DNA of 64,000 nt from Streptococcus troglodytae. GTDB taxonomy: Bacteria > Bacillota > Bacilli > Lactobacillales > Streptococcaceae. Positions 37,813 to 45,622 of the stretch are shown one piece after another. Below the pieces are notes generated by a model. It was not told the origin of the DNA. It worked only from the letters and a program-made list of their open reading frames with translations, and ran no database searches. Every line of letters begins with the position of its first letter. Position 1 is the stretch's first letter. A program made the position numbers and the translations under genes. The stretch covers positions 1,798,001-1,862,000 of the forward strand of contig NZ_AP014612.1 of assembly GCF_002355215.1 (NCBI RefSeq), given 5' to 3'.

Positions 37813-38202
37813 TTATTCCCAAAATTTGTCTTCTACTGTTTGATATTGAGCAAAAGTCCAAACTTCTTGTATTTTTCCATTCTCTATTTTAAATAAATCA
37901 ATACCCGGATTATTTAATTTCTCATCTCCTTTTTCTGCTAATGAAATAACACTTGCAGCAACAAAACAATCATTACTTGCAACCCAATTTGTTATAACTC
38001 TAAACGTTCCATTACTCCTCTTCGAAAATTCTCCCAAACGTTCTCCCAGTTCCTGTTTTCCTTTCACTACTCCCGAAAGAGGGCCCTCACCACCCATATG
38101 CCACACGATTGTATCAGAAATTGTTTCAAAAACTGTCTCAAAATCTTTTTTCGCTAGTGCCTCCGTGTAAGTATTAAACACCTCAATTATATTATTTTTC
38201 AT
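37813..38202 (-). CDS. SnoaL/NTF2-like protein
   Basis: 129 aa with the pattern of the NTF2-like SnoaL family: a helical start with FNTYTEALAKKDFETVFE, then DTIVWHMGGEGPLSG and GIDLFKIENGKIQEVWTF. Such small barrels include cyclases, isomerases and proteins of unknown role. AAGGAG lies before the ATG. It is last in a three-gene group with a phosphatase and an acetyltransferase. Function unknown. Confidence 0.75.
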   Translation of the reverse strand: MKNNIIEVFNTYTEALAKKDFETVFETISDTIVWHMGGEGPLSGVVKGKQELGERLGEFSKRSNGTFRVITNWVASNDCFVAASVISLAEKGDEKLNNPGIDLFKIENGKIQEVWTFAQYQTVEDKFWE

Positions 38203-38345
38203 AGCTATTTTCTCCTTTTTTAATATTTGGAAATCAATTTCTATTTCCTTACATACATTATACTTTCCAAAGATTCATTTTACAAATACGAATCTTTATA
38301 ATACTTAGTACCATATAACAAAGAAACTGATTAAAGACTTTTTGG

Positions 38346-39008
38346 TTAGAATAAATTTAACTCATGTTTAATTTCATCCTTATATTTAATACCATATTCA
38401 ATATATTTCTGGTCAGGAAGGGATTTTAAAGATAACTTCCCATCAATGAATGAAAATATTGTAACGCTATTATTAGGTACATATATAACTTCCTCAACAG
38501 ATTGGTCTAAGTAACCAATGATGCTTGCAATCAACATACTATGTGTCACAATTAACACTTTTGAACGATTAGGTTGTTTATTGTATATTTTATATAATTC
38601 AGGAATTAATCGGTCATAAACGTCTTGCCATGTTTCCCCGTGAGGAGTTCCGGTATGTTTTTTAAAATTTAAAGAAAATGGATACTCTTTTAAATATTCA
38701 GAAATGAGATCGCCTTCTCTGTCACCTGTATTAATTTCTCGCAAATTTTTATTAGGTTTAATCTTAAGTTTATTATTTAAAAATTTAGATATTAATCTGG
38801 CTGTTTCTAGACATCGTGTTAGATCACTGCTATAGACTGACTCAAAGTTTATACGACTATCAGATAAACCTTTACCTAAACAACCAGACATAAGTACTCC
38901 GTTTTCAGTAAGTGGAGAATCACACCACCCTTGAACAATCCCTTTAGTATTAAAAATTGTTTCACCGTGTCTTACCATCCAAAACTCAATATTTTTACTA
39001 TTAGTCAT
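38346..39008 (-). CDS. Histidine phosphatase (phosphoglycerate mutase-like)
   Basis: 220 aa. The catalytic RHGET (in MVRHGETIFN) and the second His in VTHSMLIAS mark the superfamily; GDREGD replaces the usual GxxEG. The substrate cannot be deduced. The start at 39008 has GAGG nine bases upstream and lies close to the acetyltransferase stop, suggesting coupling; a start at 39020 is possible. The gene belongs to a cassette that I do not recall at this place in S. mutans. Confidence 0.82.
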   Translation of the reverse strand: MTNSKNIEFWMVRHGETIFNTKGIVQGWCDSPLTENGVLMSGCLGKGLSDSRINFESVYSSDLTRCLETARLISKFLNNKLKIKPNKNLREINTGDREGDLISEYLKEYPFSLNFKKHTGTPHGETWQDVYDRLIPELYKIYNKQPNRSKVLIVTHSMLIASIIGYLDQSVEEVIYVPNNSVTIFSFIDGKLSLKSLPDQKYIEYGIKYKDEIKHELNLF

Positions 39009-39642
39009 GTTTTTCCTCATTAATTGTTTTAATTTTTGAAGCTTTTTCTATAAATAGTTCAATATTTGGGCTTGTGATATAGGGTAGTAGTTTCTTTATA
39101 TCTTCTATGTCAAAATTCCACCAAGAAATATCAAGTAATTTTTCAATTTCTGTGTCAGAAAAACGTTTTTTAATAGTTTTCGCTGGAATTCCTCCAACTA
39201 TAGTGTATGGTTCGACATCTTTTGTTACGACACTTCTAGCCCCTATAATAGCACCATCACCAACTGTAATACCTGGCATTATGATAGCATCGGTTCCAAT
39301 CCAAACATCATTTCCTATTACAGTGTCTCCCTTTGGGAAATACCCATCATGAGCGCCACTATCTGGAAATAGATAGTAAAAAGGAAATGTAGAAATCCAT
39401 TCTTTTAGATGTCTTTCAGAACCACCTAGATTAAAATTAACTCCTGTGGCAATAGAGCAGAAATTACCGATAATTAGTTTATCTCTATTTGGTTCTTCAG
39501 TTAAATACCTGACACTTTGCTCCGCAAACGAGCCTTTATTGTATGCACCAGCGTAATAGGTGTATTTGCCTACCTCTACATAGTCACTTTTTATGGTATC
39601 ATGCGGGAATTCAATTTCTTCCCAAATTTTTAATTCTTTCAT
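39001..39642 (-). CDS. Hexapeptide-repeat O-acetyltransferase (Vat/CatB type)
   Basis: 213 aa left-handed beta-helix acetyltransferase: KLIIGNFCSIATGVNFNLGG, VIGNDVWIGTDAIIMPGITVGDGAIIGA, then the TIVGGIPAKTIKKRFS exit typical of xenobiotic acetyltransferases. Relatives acetylate streptogramin A or chloramphenicol, but many of the same family act on unknown substrates, so resistance should not be assumed. It is first in the three-gene cassette, directly downstream of the broken trp operon. Confidence 0.82.
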   Translation of the reverse strand: MKELKIWEEIEFPHDTIKSDYVEVGKYTYYAGAYNKGSFAEQSVRYLTEEPNRDKLIIGNFCSIATGVNFNLGGSERHLKEWISTFPFYYLFPDSGAHDGYFPKGDTVIGNDVWIGTDAIIMPGITVGDGAIIGARSVVTKDVEPYTIVGGIPAKTIKKRFSDTEIEKLLDISWWNFDIEDIKKLLPYITSPNIELFIEKASKIKTINEEKHD

Positions 39643-39890
39643 TACTAATTTTTCCTTTGCATAATTATTAGAGCTCTTTGTTTTTTTCGAATTTTAAAAG
39701 TTCATTTCTGATATGTTAAGTCTTTTTACTAACTCGATTCTAATAATGAAACTCTTAAATTCTTGGTTCATATAGTATTTGGCTTTCTTCCAATAACTAA
39801 TTCCAAATCCTCCAACGATAAAAGTTTTATCCAACTAGATTACCAAAGTAGAATATTATTTAACAGAATTAAGACTTAGTTTAAATCTAA
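39643..39890. other. Stretch between acetyltransferase gene and trpB remnant
   Basis: One open minus-strand frame without a start (39694-39834, containing FIVGGFGISYWKKAK and a lysine/isoleucine-rich tail) could be the tail of an unknown gene. I cannot assign it. Confidence 0.3.
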
Positions 39891-39894
39891 TTTT

Positions 39895-39983
39895 AGACAC
39901 CATTAGTGCATCAGTGTTTCGGGGAACAAATTGACTGCCGAAATTACCATAAAATCCTTTAGCATCTGGTTGATTGTAGGTCA
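39895..39983 (-). pseudogene. trpB: Tryptophan synthase beta N-terminal remnant
   Basis: An ATG directly after the trpF remnant reads MTYNQPDAKGFYGNFGSQFV and then VP, the conserved TrpB start. One base too many then breaks the frame before the expected ETLM. The remaining 370 or so codons, and trpA, are absent from this place. Confidence 0.8.
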
Positions 39984-40216
39984 TTGTTTCACACTTTCTA
40001 TAAATTCTTTAATCTTGTGGAGAACCTTCTTACTGTTGGTTTCAACTCCTAATGAAACATCAAAGGCGCAAGGACGGAAGGCTGCCAAATTGTGGGACTG
40101 GCTCAGGGTCACCTGACGCTTACTGGGCGCAAAAACAAAACCAATATTCCGCATCGCTGTTAACGACCCTTGCACTGCTTTTAGGCTGGATAGGCCGCAA
40201 ATTTAACTTTTGTCAA
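39981..40216 (-). pseudogene. trpF: Phosphoribosylanthranilate isomerase remnant
   Basis: Directly after trpC, the sequence reads TKVK(I)CGLSSLKAV once one A is restored near 40202. It continues IGFVFAPSKRQVTLSQ, then jumps over about 100 missing codons to FDVSLGVETNSKKVLHKIK and a stop. The internal deletion is real, so the enzyme cannot work. Confidence 0.85.
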
Positions 40217-40970
40217 TTCTCAGCTCCTTTATCTTGTCTGCAACATGAGTCGTTGTCATCAGAGCTGTTCCGACTAAGATAGCATTAAAGTAAGGGGCAA
40301 CCGTCTGCGCATCCTCCCCTGTGCTGATGGCCGATTCAGAAATGTAAACTGGTCCTTCTTTAAAATGGGTGGACAGCTGCAAACTCGTATTGATATCCGT
40401 TTTAAAGGTGACTAGGTTGCGATTATTGACACCAATAATCTTTGCACCGATACGGTGGGCAATCTCAAGCTCTGGTGAATTATGTATTTCCACTAAAACT
40501 TCCAAATCCAGACCAGCCGCAAAATCACACAGCTCTTTTAAGCGTGTCTCTGACAGAGCGGCTGCAATCAGCAAAATCACCGTTGCTCCAGCATTGCGAC
40601 TGCGGATAATCTGCTTTTCATCGATGATAAAATCTTTAGCTAGAGTCGGAATAGCCACTTGTTTGGAAATTTGATGCAGATAATCTAGATGCCCCTTGAA
40701 ATAAATTTCGTCTGTCAGCACAGAAATCATAGCAGCGCCGTTTTGCTCATAGGTCTTAGCTTGAGCCACAATATCAACACCCATATTAATATCACCTAGG
40801 CTGGGACTGGCTTTTTTGACTTCGGCAATAATTTGCAATTTATCTTGATGATCCTTAAGAAAATCATAAAGACGATAAGTTTGACGGAGCGGCTGCAACT
40901 CCTCCATGACAAGCTGGGCTACTTCCTTTTCTTTTTGCTTTAAGATGGTGGGGAGAAACCCTTGTTTCAT
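40203..40970 (-). CDS. trpC: Indole-3-glycerol phosphate synthase
   Basis: 255 aa TIM barrel with IAEVKKASPS near residue 50, AKDFIIDEKQI, IIGVNNRNLVTF and YISESAIST, the usual active-site strands. It converts the ribulotide product of TrpF to indoleglycerol phosphate. Its ATG overlaps the trpD stop. Intact, although both neighbouring steps (TrpF and TrpAB) are missing here. Confidence 0.95.
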   Translation of the reverse strand: MKQGFLPTILKQKEKEVAQLVMEELQPLRQTYRLYDFLKDHQDKLQIIAEVKKASPSLGDINMGVDIVAQAKTYEQNGAAMISVLTDEIYFKGHLDYLHQISKQVAIPTLAKDFIIDEKQIIRSRNAGATVILLIAAALSETRLKELCDFAAGLDLEVLVEIHNSPELEIAHRIGAKIIGVNNRNLVTFKTDINTSLQLSTHFKEGPVYISESAISTGEDAQTVAPYFNAILVGTALMTTTHVADKIKELRIDKS

Positions 40971-41971
40971 ACTTGTACCTCTTGTAACTGGCGAAGTTTG
41001 GCCAAGGCTGAACCGTCAGCTAAGAGCTGGCGGGCTAAAGTTATACCGGCTTTGATACTGTCAGCTTTACCATTGGCATAGAAGCCAAGACCTGCATTCA
41101 ATACCGTCGTTTCTAGATAGGGACTGGGATCATTGCCTAGGACACTAAGTAAAATTTGAGCATTGTCTTTAGCATCACCGCCTGTGATATCAGCTAATTT
41201 GACCTTATCCATTTCCAAATCCTTATAGGTAAACGTATGTTGGCTTATCTTCCCATTTTCTAATAAGGTATAGGTATTGATACCATAGAGGGCGGCCTCA
41301 TCCATATTGTCAGGCCCTGTGATAACCAGCGCACGCTTGCGACCCATCTGCTGCAGTGACTGAGAAACTATGTCCTGCAATTCCACACGATAGAGTCCCA
41401 TAAGCTGGGTTTCTAGATCCAGCGGATTGGCCAGCGGTCCTACCAAATTCATAAGCGTTGGGATCCCAAGTGCCTGTCTGGCTGGATCAATGTAACGTAT
41501 GGCCGGATGCATGGTTTGCGCAAAGATAAAAGCTAATCCCACCTCATCCAAGGCCTTGGACAAGATTTCAGGTTCTGCTGCAATATTAATGCCTAACTCT
41601 TCCAAAACATCGGCTGAACCTGATTTAGACGAGACCGAACGATTACCTGCCTTAGCCATGCGAATACCACCAGCTGCTAAGATAAAGCAAGCTGTTGTCG
41701 AAATATTGAAACTATAAGATTGGTCACCACCAGTTCCGCAGTTACACATGGCATCATCAAAAGCTTGGGGAAGTTGGACTGCCCAGTCTTTTAAAGCCTT
41801 GACAAGGCCTGTAATCTCTTCTGGTGTTTCCCCTTTGATTTTCAGGCCTAACAAAAAAGCGGCGATTTGTGCCTCTGACACTTGACCTTGCAAAATATTT
41901 TCAAAAAGTTTCTGAACTTCTTCTTGTTTTAAGTCTTGTTTCTGGCTTAATTTCGTAAAAATCTCTTTCAT
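40967..41971 (-). CDS. trpD: Anthranilate phosphoribosyltransferase
   Basis: 334 aa. The PRPP-binding loop NCGTGGDQSYSFN, HPAIRYIDPARQALG and SSKSGSADVLEELG are present. It attaches phosphoribose to anthranilate. Located between trpG and trpC in the standard order, overlapping trpC by four bases. Intact. Confidence 0.95.
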   Translation of the reverse strand: MKEIFTKLSQKQDLKQEEVQKLFENILQGQVSEAQIAAFLLGLKIKGETPEEITGLVKALKDWAVQLPQAFDDAMCNCGTGGDQSYSFNISTTACFILAAGGIRMAKAGNRSVSSKSGSADVLEELGINIAAEPEILSKALDEVGLAFIFAQTMHPAIRYIDPARQALGIPTLMNLVGPLANPLDLETQLMGLYRVELQDIVSQSLQQMGRKRALVITGPDNMDEAALYGINTYTLLENGKISQHTFTYKDLEMDKVKLADITGGDAKDNAQILLSVLGNDPSPYLETTVLNAGLGFYANGKADSIKAGITLARQLLADGSALAKLRQLQEVQV

Positions 41972-42018
41972 CTGCTGTTCCCCCCTTTTTACATTTTATA
42001 CGGCTGCTGCCTAACTTC

Positions 42019-42588
42019 TTAATCCTTGTATGAAAGCTTGACAAAATTTTTAATCATTTTCAAACCATTCGGTGAACCAATACTTTCCGGATGATATTGG
42101 AGACCATATATAGGTAGCTCCTTATGCTGAATAGCCATAATTTCGTGATCATCGCTAGCGATAGCCGTCACCTCAAAATCATACGGTACCTCTTCAACGA
42201 CTATTGAGTGATAACGCATAATAGGTACGCCATCTGGAATCCCTTCAAAAAGAAGAAAAGGAGCCTGCAATTCAATAGGAGACTGTTTGCCATGCCTAAC
42301 ATTTTTAGCCAGGCCCAGCCGACCGCCAAAACTCTCAGCAATAGCCTGATGGCCCAGACAGATACCCAGTATAGGCTTTTCTCCGGCAAAGTCCTTAATC
42401 AGTTTTTCTATGTTTCCAGCATCAGCCGGCCAGCCAGGACCTGGTGAAAAAACTAGGGCAGCAGCTGTTTGTGCCTCCTGATATAGGTTTTCAGCATCAT
42501 TGCGCAGCACTTTCACATCTGCAAAAGTCCCAAGGTACTGAGCTAAGTTATAGGTGAAAGAATCATAATTATCAATCAGTAAAATCAT
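42019..42588 (-). CDS. trpG: Anthranilate synthase component II (glutamine amidotransferase)
   Basis: 189 aa class I amidotransferase: nucleophile Cys in GICLGHQA and the His/Glu pair in YHPESI. It supplies ammonia to TrpE. Its ATG overlaps the trpE stop by four bases, so the two subunits are made together. Intact. Confidence 0.95.
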   Translation of the reverse strand: MILLIDNYDSFTYNLAQYLGTFADVKVLRNDAENLYQEAQTAAALVFSPGPGWPADAGNIEKLIKDFAGEKPILGICLGHQAIAESFGGRLGLAKNVRHGKQSPIELQAPFLLFEGIPDGVPIMRYHSIVVEEVPYDFEVTAIASDDHEIMAIQHKELPIYGLQYHPESIGSPNGLKMIKNFVKLSYKD

Positions 42589-43940
42589 TGGACTTCTCCT
42601 ATTTTTGTCATGGCCTTGGCCTTATTGATTGTTTCATAAAACTCGTTTTCGGGCTGACTGTCATAGACAATGCCAGCTCCAGCCTGAACGTAGGCCTTGT
42701 TATTTTTGAGAATCATGGTACGGATAGCAATGGCAAAATCCATATCACCTGTCGCAGATAGGTAGCCGATAGCACCAGCATAAACTCCCCGTTTTTCTTT
42801 TTCCAGCTGGTAGATACGCGTCATGGCACGAATTTTAGGAGCACCCGATACGGTTCCTGCTGGCAGAGTTGATTTTAGGGCATCTATAGCTGTTAGCTGG
42901 GGCAGCAGAGCCCCTTTGACAACACTGGTCAGGTGCATCACATAGCGGAAGTATTCTACCTCCATGTACTTAGTCAGCTTAACGCTGCCAATCTCAGCAA
43001 TCTTACCGATATCATTGCGGCCTAGATCGACCAGCATACGATGTTCCGCTGTCTCTTTAACATCACCAGCCAAATCTTTCGCCAAAGCCTGATCCTCTGC
43101 TTCATCCTTACCTCTGGGACGCGTACCAGCGATCGGATTGGTCACGACCTGACCGTCTTTGACCGAGACTAAACTCTCAGGACTGGCTCCGATAATCTGA
43201 TAGTACCCAAAATCATAGAAGTAGAGATAGTTTGAAGGACTGGTCACACGCAAATTTCGATAATAATCAAGCGGATCCCCCTGGAAATCACTTGAGAGGC
43301 GCTGGCTGAGCACACACTGAAACATATCTCCCTGGCGAATAAGCTTTTTAGCTTTGTTGACCATGGCTTCAAAAGCTCCCTTTTCCAGATGGTTCTTAAA
43401 ATTCAGTCGGTGCAGATTCTGAGGATTGAATTCATTCGGAGCTTGAGTTTGCAGTTCCTGAACGACCTGCCCCAGTGCCTGACGGCTAGCATCGTTATCA
43501 CGGCCGCTGTAAATATTGTCCTCTACCACGTAAACCTTTTCCTTCTTGTGATCAAAGATCAAATAGGATTCATAAATAAAGAAGTGCATATCCGGTGTCC
43601 CGATAGTATCTTGGGGAATCTGACCAATATTTTCATAAAGTCCCATCATATCATAGCCAACAAAACCGATGGCGCCACCGCCAAAAGGAAGATCAGATCG
43701 ATTAGATTTAAGTGTCAAGGCATTGAGATACTCAAGCGGATCGTCATCAACCACTTCTCCGTTTTTCAGTAAGTGCCCCTCTTCAAAACGCAGTTCAAAA
43801 ACGGGATTATAGGCCACAATTGAAAAGCGTGCATTTCCCTTTTCTCGGGAGATGGACTCTAAAATCACCTTGTGCTGGCCTTTAATACGCATATAGGCTA
43901 AAATCGGAGTAAGAGTATCTTCCGGTAAAATTTTTTGCAT
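42585..43940 (-). CDS. trpE: Anthranilate synthase component I
   Basis: 451 aa. The chorismate-binding C-terminal domain carries PIAGTRPRGKDEAEDQ, HRMLVDLGRNDIGK, LPAGTVSGAPKIRAM and GAGIVYDSQPENEF. The N-terminal part is the regulatory region that binds tryptophan. It makes anthranilate from chorismate with TrpG. It is the first gene of the operon. I found no T-box and no Trp-rich leader peptide in the upstream 350 bp, so its control is not visible. Confidence 0.95.
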   Translation of the reverse strand: MQKILPEDTLTPILAYMRIKGQHKVILESISREKGNARFSIVAYNPVFELRFEEGHLLKNGEVVDDDPLEYLNALTLKSNRSDLPFGGGAIGFVGYDMMGLYENIGQIPQDTIGTPDMHFFIYESYLIFDHKKEKVYVVEDNIYSGRDNDASRQALGQVVQELQTQAPNEFNPQNLHRLNFKNHLEKGAFEAMVNKAKKLIRQGDMFQCVLSQRLSSDFQGDPLDYYRNLRVTSPSNYLYFYDFGYYQIIGASPESLVSVKDGQVVTNPIAGTRPRGKDEAEDQALAKDLAGDVKETAEHRMLVDLGRNDIGKIAEIGSVKLTKYMEVEYFRYVMHLTSVVKGALLPQLTAIDALKSTLPAGTVSGAPKIRAMTRIYQLEKEKRGVYAGAIGYLSATGDMDFAIAIRTMILKNNKAYVQAGAGIVYDSQPENEFYETINKAKAMTKIGEVQ

Positions 43941-44006
43941 AATGGTTCCTTTCTGTCTATGTTATCAGTTACTGGGTGACTTTTCACATTATCTAAGTGG
44001 TATAGT

Positions 44007-44126
44007 TTAACTTCTAATATCAGTGTAATAGATTTTAAAAATGAGCTTATCAGAACTTTTATAATTAATTTCAATATTTGGATTATCGCTTAACTTAACG
44101 AAAATATGATCAGTCTTTGCTTCCAT
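44007..44126 (-). CDS. Short ORF or gene tail upstream of trpE
   Basis: 39 codons from an ATG with GGGAG eight bases upstream. The frame stays open about 20 codons further upstream, reading DEKLYLKSDKG, so it may instead be the tail of a larger decayed gene. The peptide is charged with a beta-like pattern (KTDHIFVKLSDNPNIEIN) and contains no Trp, so it is not a trp attenuator peptide. Unknown. Confidence 0.35.
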   Translation of the reverse strand: MEAKTDHIFVKLSDNPNIEINYKSSDKLIFKIYYTDIRS

Positions 44127-44293
44127 AACATCTCCCTTATCAGACTTTAAGTAAAGTTTTTCATCAGTTTACCATTAAAATCTAGGTTTTCCTGATATTT
44201 GCAAATATGAAATTAATTTTTCTTTTTTTCATATTTTCAACTTTCTTACGTTTGAATTATTTAGATATATAATAACTGCAGGAGGATAAAGTT

Positions 44294-44353
44294 ATGAAGA
44301 AAAAATTTATATTTATCAATCTCTGTATTCCAATTATGTTGCTGTTGCTATAG
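44294..44353 (+). CDS. 19-residue hydrophobic peptide gene
   Basis: MKKKFIFINLCIPIMLLLL is encoded behind a consensus AGGAGG (44280-44285) and a TATAAT about 15 bp before that. A strong terminator follows the stop codon immediately. The complete transcription unit fits in about 130 bp. It looks like a membrane-active or signalling peptide: short hydrophobic peptides next to rgg genes act as pheromones in streptococci, and an rgg remnant converges on this gene. It lacks the acidic residue usual in such pheromones. A type I toxin is an alternative. Expression is unproven. Confidence 0.5.
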   Translation: MKKKFIFINLCIPIMLLLL

Positions 44354-44386
44354 AAAAATGAGCTACCGCCTTGGTAGCTCATTTTT
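44354..44386. terminator. Bidirectional terminator
   Basis: An AAAAATGAGCTACC / GGTAGCTCATTTTT stem has only a 4-base loop, with A-run and T-run on either side. It serves the small plus-strand gene and the converging rgg remnant, whose stop codon lies inside the stem. Confidence 0.92.
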
Positions 44387-44698
44387 CTTGTAATTGTAAG
44401 TATTGTTTCAAATTTTCTCTTAAAAACATAGTGATGAGCGGATCCGCCAGCTCTACTACTTTGTCTATGAAATGCTCTAATTCCTCCAGTATTGTTATTC
44501 CATTTTCCATATGATCAAGAGCAAGATTCTGAAGGAGCTGTTATGATAACTGTTTTATGACTCGGAATGGAACGGTAGAGCTTGTCACGCTCAACAAAAG
44601 CTTTCCCTAGGAAAATAAGGTTTTCGCTGCTTAAGGCAGTCATGATATTTCCAAATATATAAACTTCATAGGTTGACCACTCTTCAATATCATAGAGT
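44379..44698 (-). pseudogene. Rgg/MutR-family regulator, C-terminal remnant
   Basis: The frame reads IRLYDIEEWSTYEVYIFGN, typical of the Rgg C-terminal TPR-like region. It then runs via one frameshift near 44535 into LALDHMENGITILEELEHF and a stop at 44379. The DNA-binding N-terminal half is gone; the sequence starts right against the nlmE stop codon. Rgg proteins bind short hydrophobic peptides and control bacteriocins or competence. Non-functional here. Confidence 0.75.
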
Positions 44699-45609
44699 CT
44701 AATTATCCATTTTATGCAGTAATTTATCTTTGAAATAATCAAAATAAGTCTTTTTATCAATAACAGTGACTGTCTTGCCTGTCATACCATACTTGATGAG
44801 TTTGCTATTTTTCTTAGAAACCTTCACTTTGGCAGTAACTTTAAAGAGATTTCCTTTTTTAGTAGTCGTTGCTGATGAAGCAACATTGTTAATTTTTCCT
44901 TCAATAACAACCTTGTCATTTCCCTTTTTTTCCAAGGAAAGACGAGCGGTCTGTCCTTTTTTCATAGAAACAACATCATCAGAAGAAGCATAGTAGGTGA
45001 TTAACACTTTTCTTGTTTTTTGAATATCAGGATAAATTTGAGCAATCTCGGTTTGCTTCGGAATAACATTGGCACCATCATATTTGGGATTGGTATGAAT
45101 GATACCATCTTCTGAAGCAAAAATCGAAACCTTCTTTGTTTCATTTTCATCGCCAGAGCTGCTTTCCTTGTCTTTCTTGTTTTTCGATTTCTTTTTCTTA
45201 TCTTTGGAAGCTTTTTTGCTCTTAGACTTCTTCTTTTTTTGCTCTTTCGGTGTTTTTTCTTTTCCTTCTCTTCTCGTTTTTGTCTTTCTTTTATAATATT
45301 CTTTTGTTCAGTCTGACGGTTTGGACTGGCATTTTCTGAATATTCAACTAAAACGTCCCCCTTCTCAACAGTTGCATTATTATCTAAATTATTTTTAATG
45401 ATTGAACTGTCACTGTAAGATTGGATAACATCTACAACCTTTGTTGGTGCAACTTCACCAGTAGAAATCACTGTAATTTCTTTTTTAGCAAAACAAAGGA
45501 ATATGATCAAGAAGATAATCAAGCAGACTAAAGGAACAATTAATAGTGTCGCAAAATTATGATAGCGTCTCCTATAAAATTCTGCACTTTGTAAAAATTT
45601 AGGATCCAT
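44699..45609 (-). pseudogene. nlmE: Mutacin exporter accessory protein NlmE (ComB type) with one frameshift
   Basis: Two pieces join into a protein of about 303 aa. It has a short cytoplasmic front, one membrane helix (about residues 22-43), a domain with TGEVAPTKVVDVIQS and NNATVEKGDVLVEY (membrane-fusion-protein type), a very Lys-rich middle (about residues 110-150), and a C-terminal SMKKGQTARLSLEKKG domain. The break is one A missing from the A6 run at 45253-45258. With NlmT it exports non-lantibiotic mutacins in S. mutans. If the frameshift is real, export would probably fail. Confidence 0.85.
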
Positions 45610-45622
45610 GTTATCCCCTTTC

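Noticed and set aside
39001..39642. Calling the acetyltransferase a resistance gene
   Set aside because: The hexapeptide fold and family signature do not fix the substrate, and unassigned relatives are common.
43941..44290. T-box or Trp leader peptide controlling trpE
   Set aside because: No T-box consensus (GGGTGGNACC-like) is present, and the short ORF at 44007 contains no tryptophan codons.
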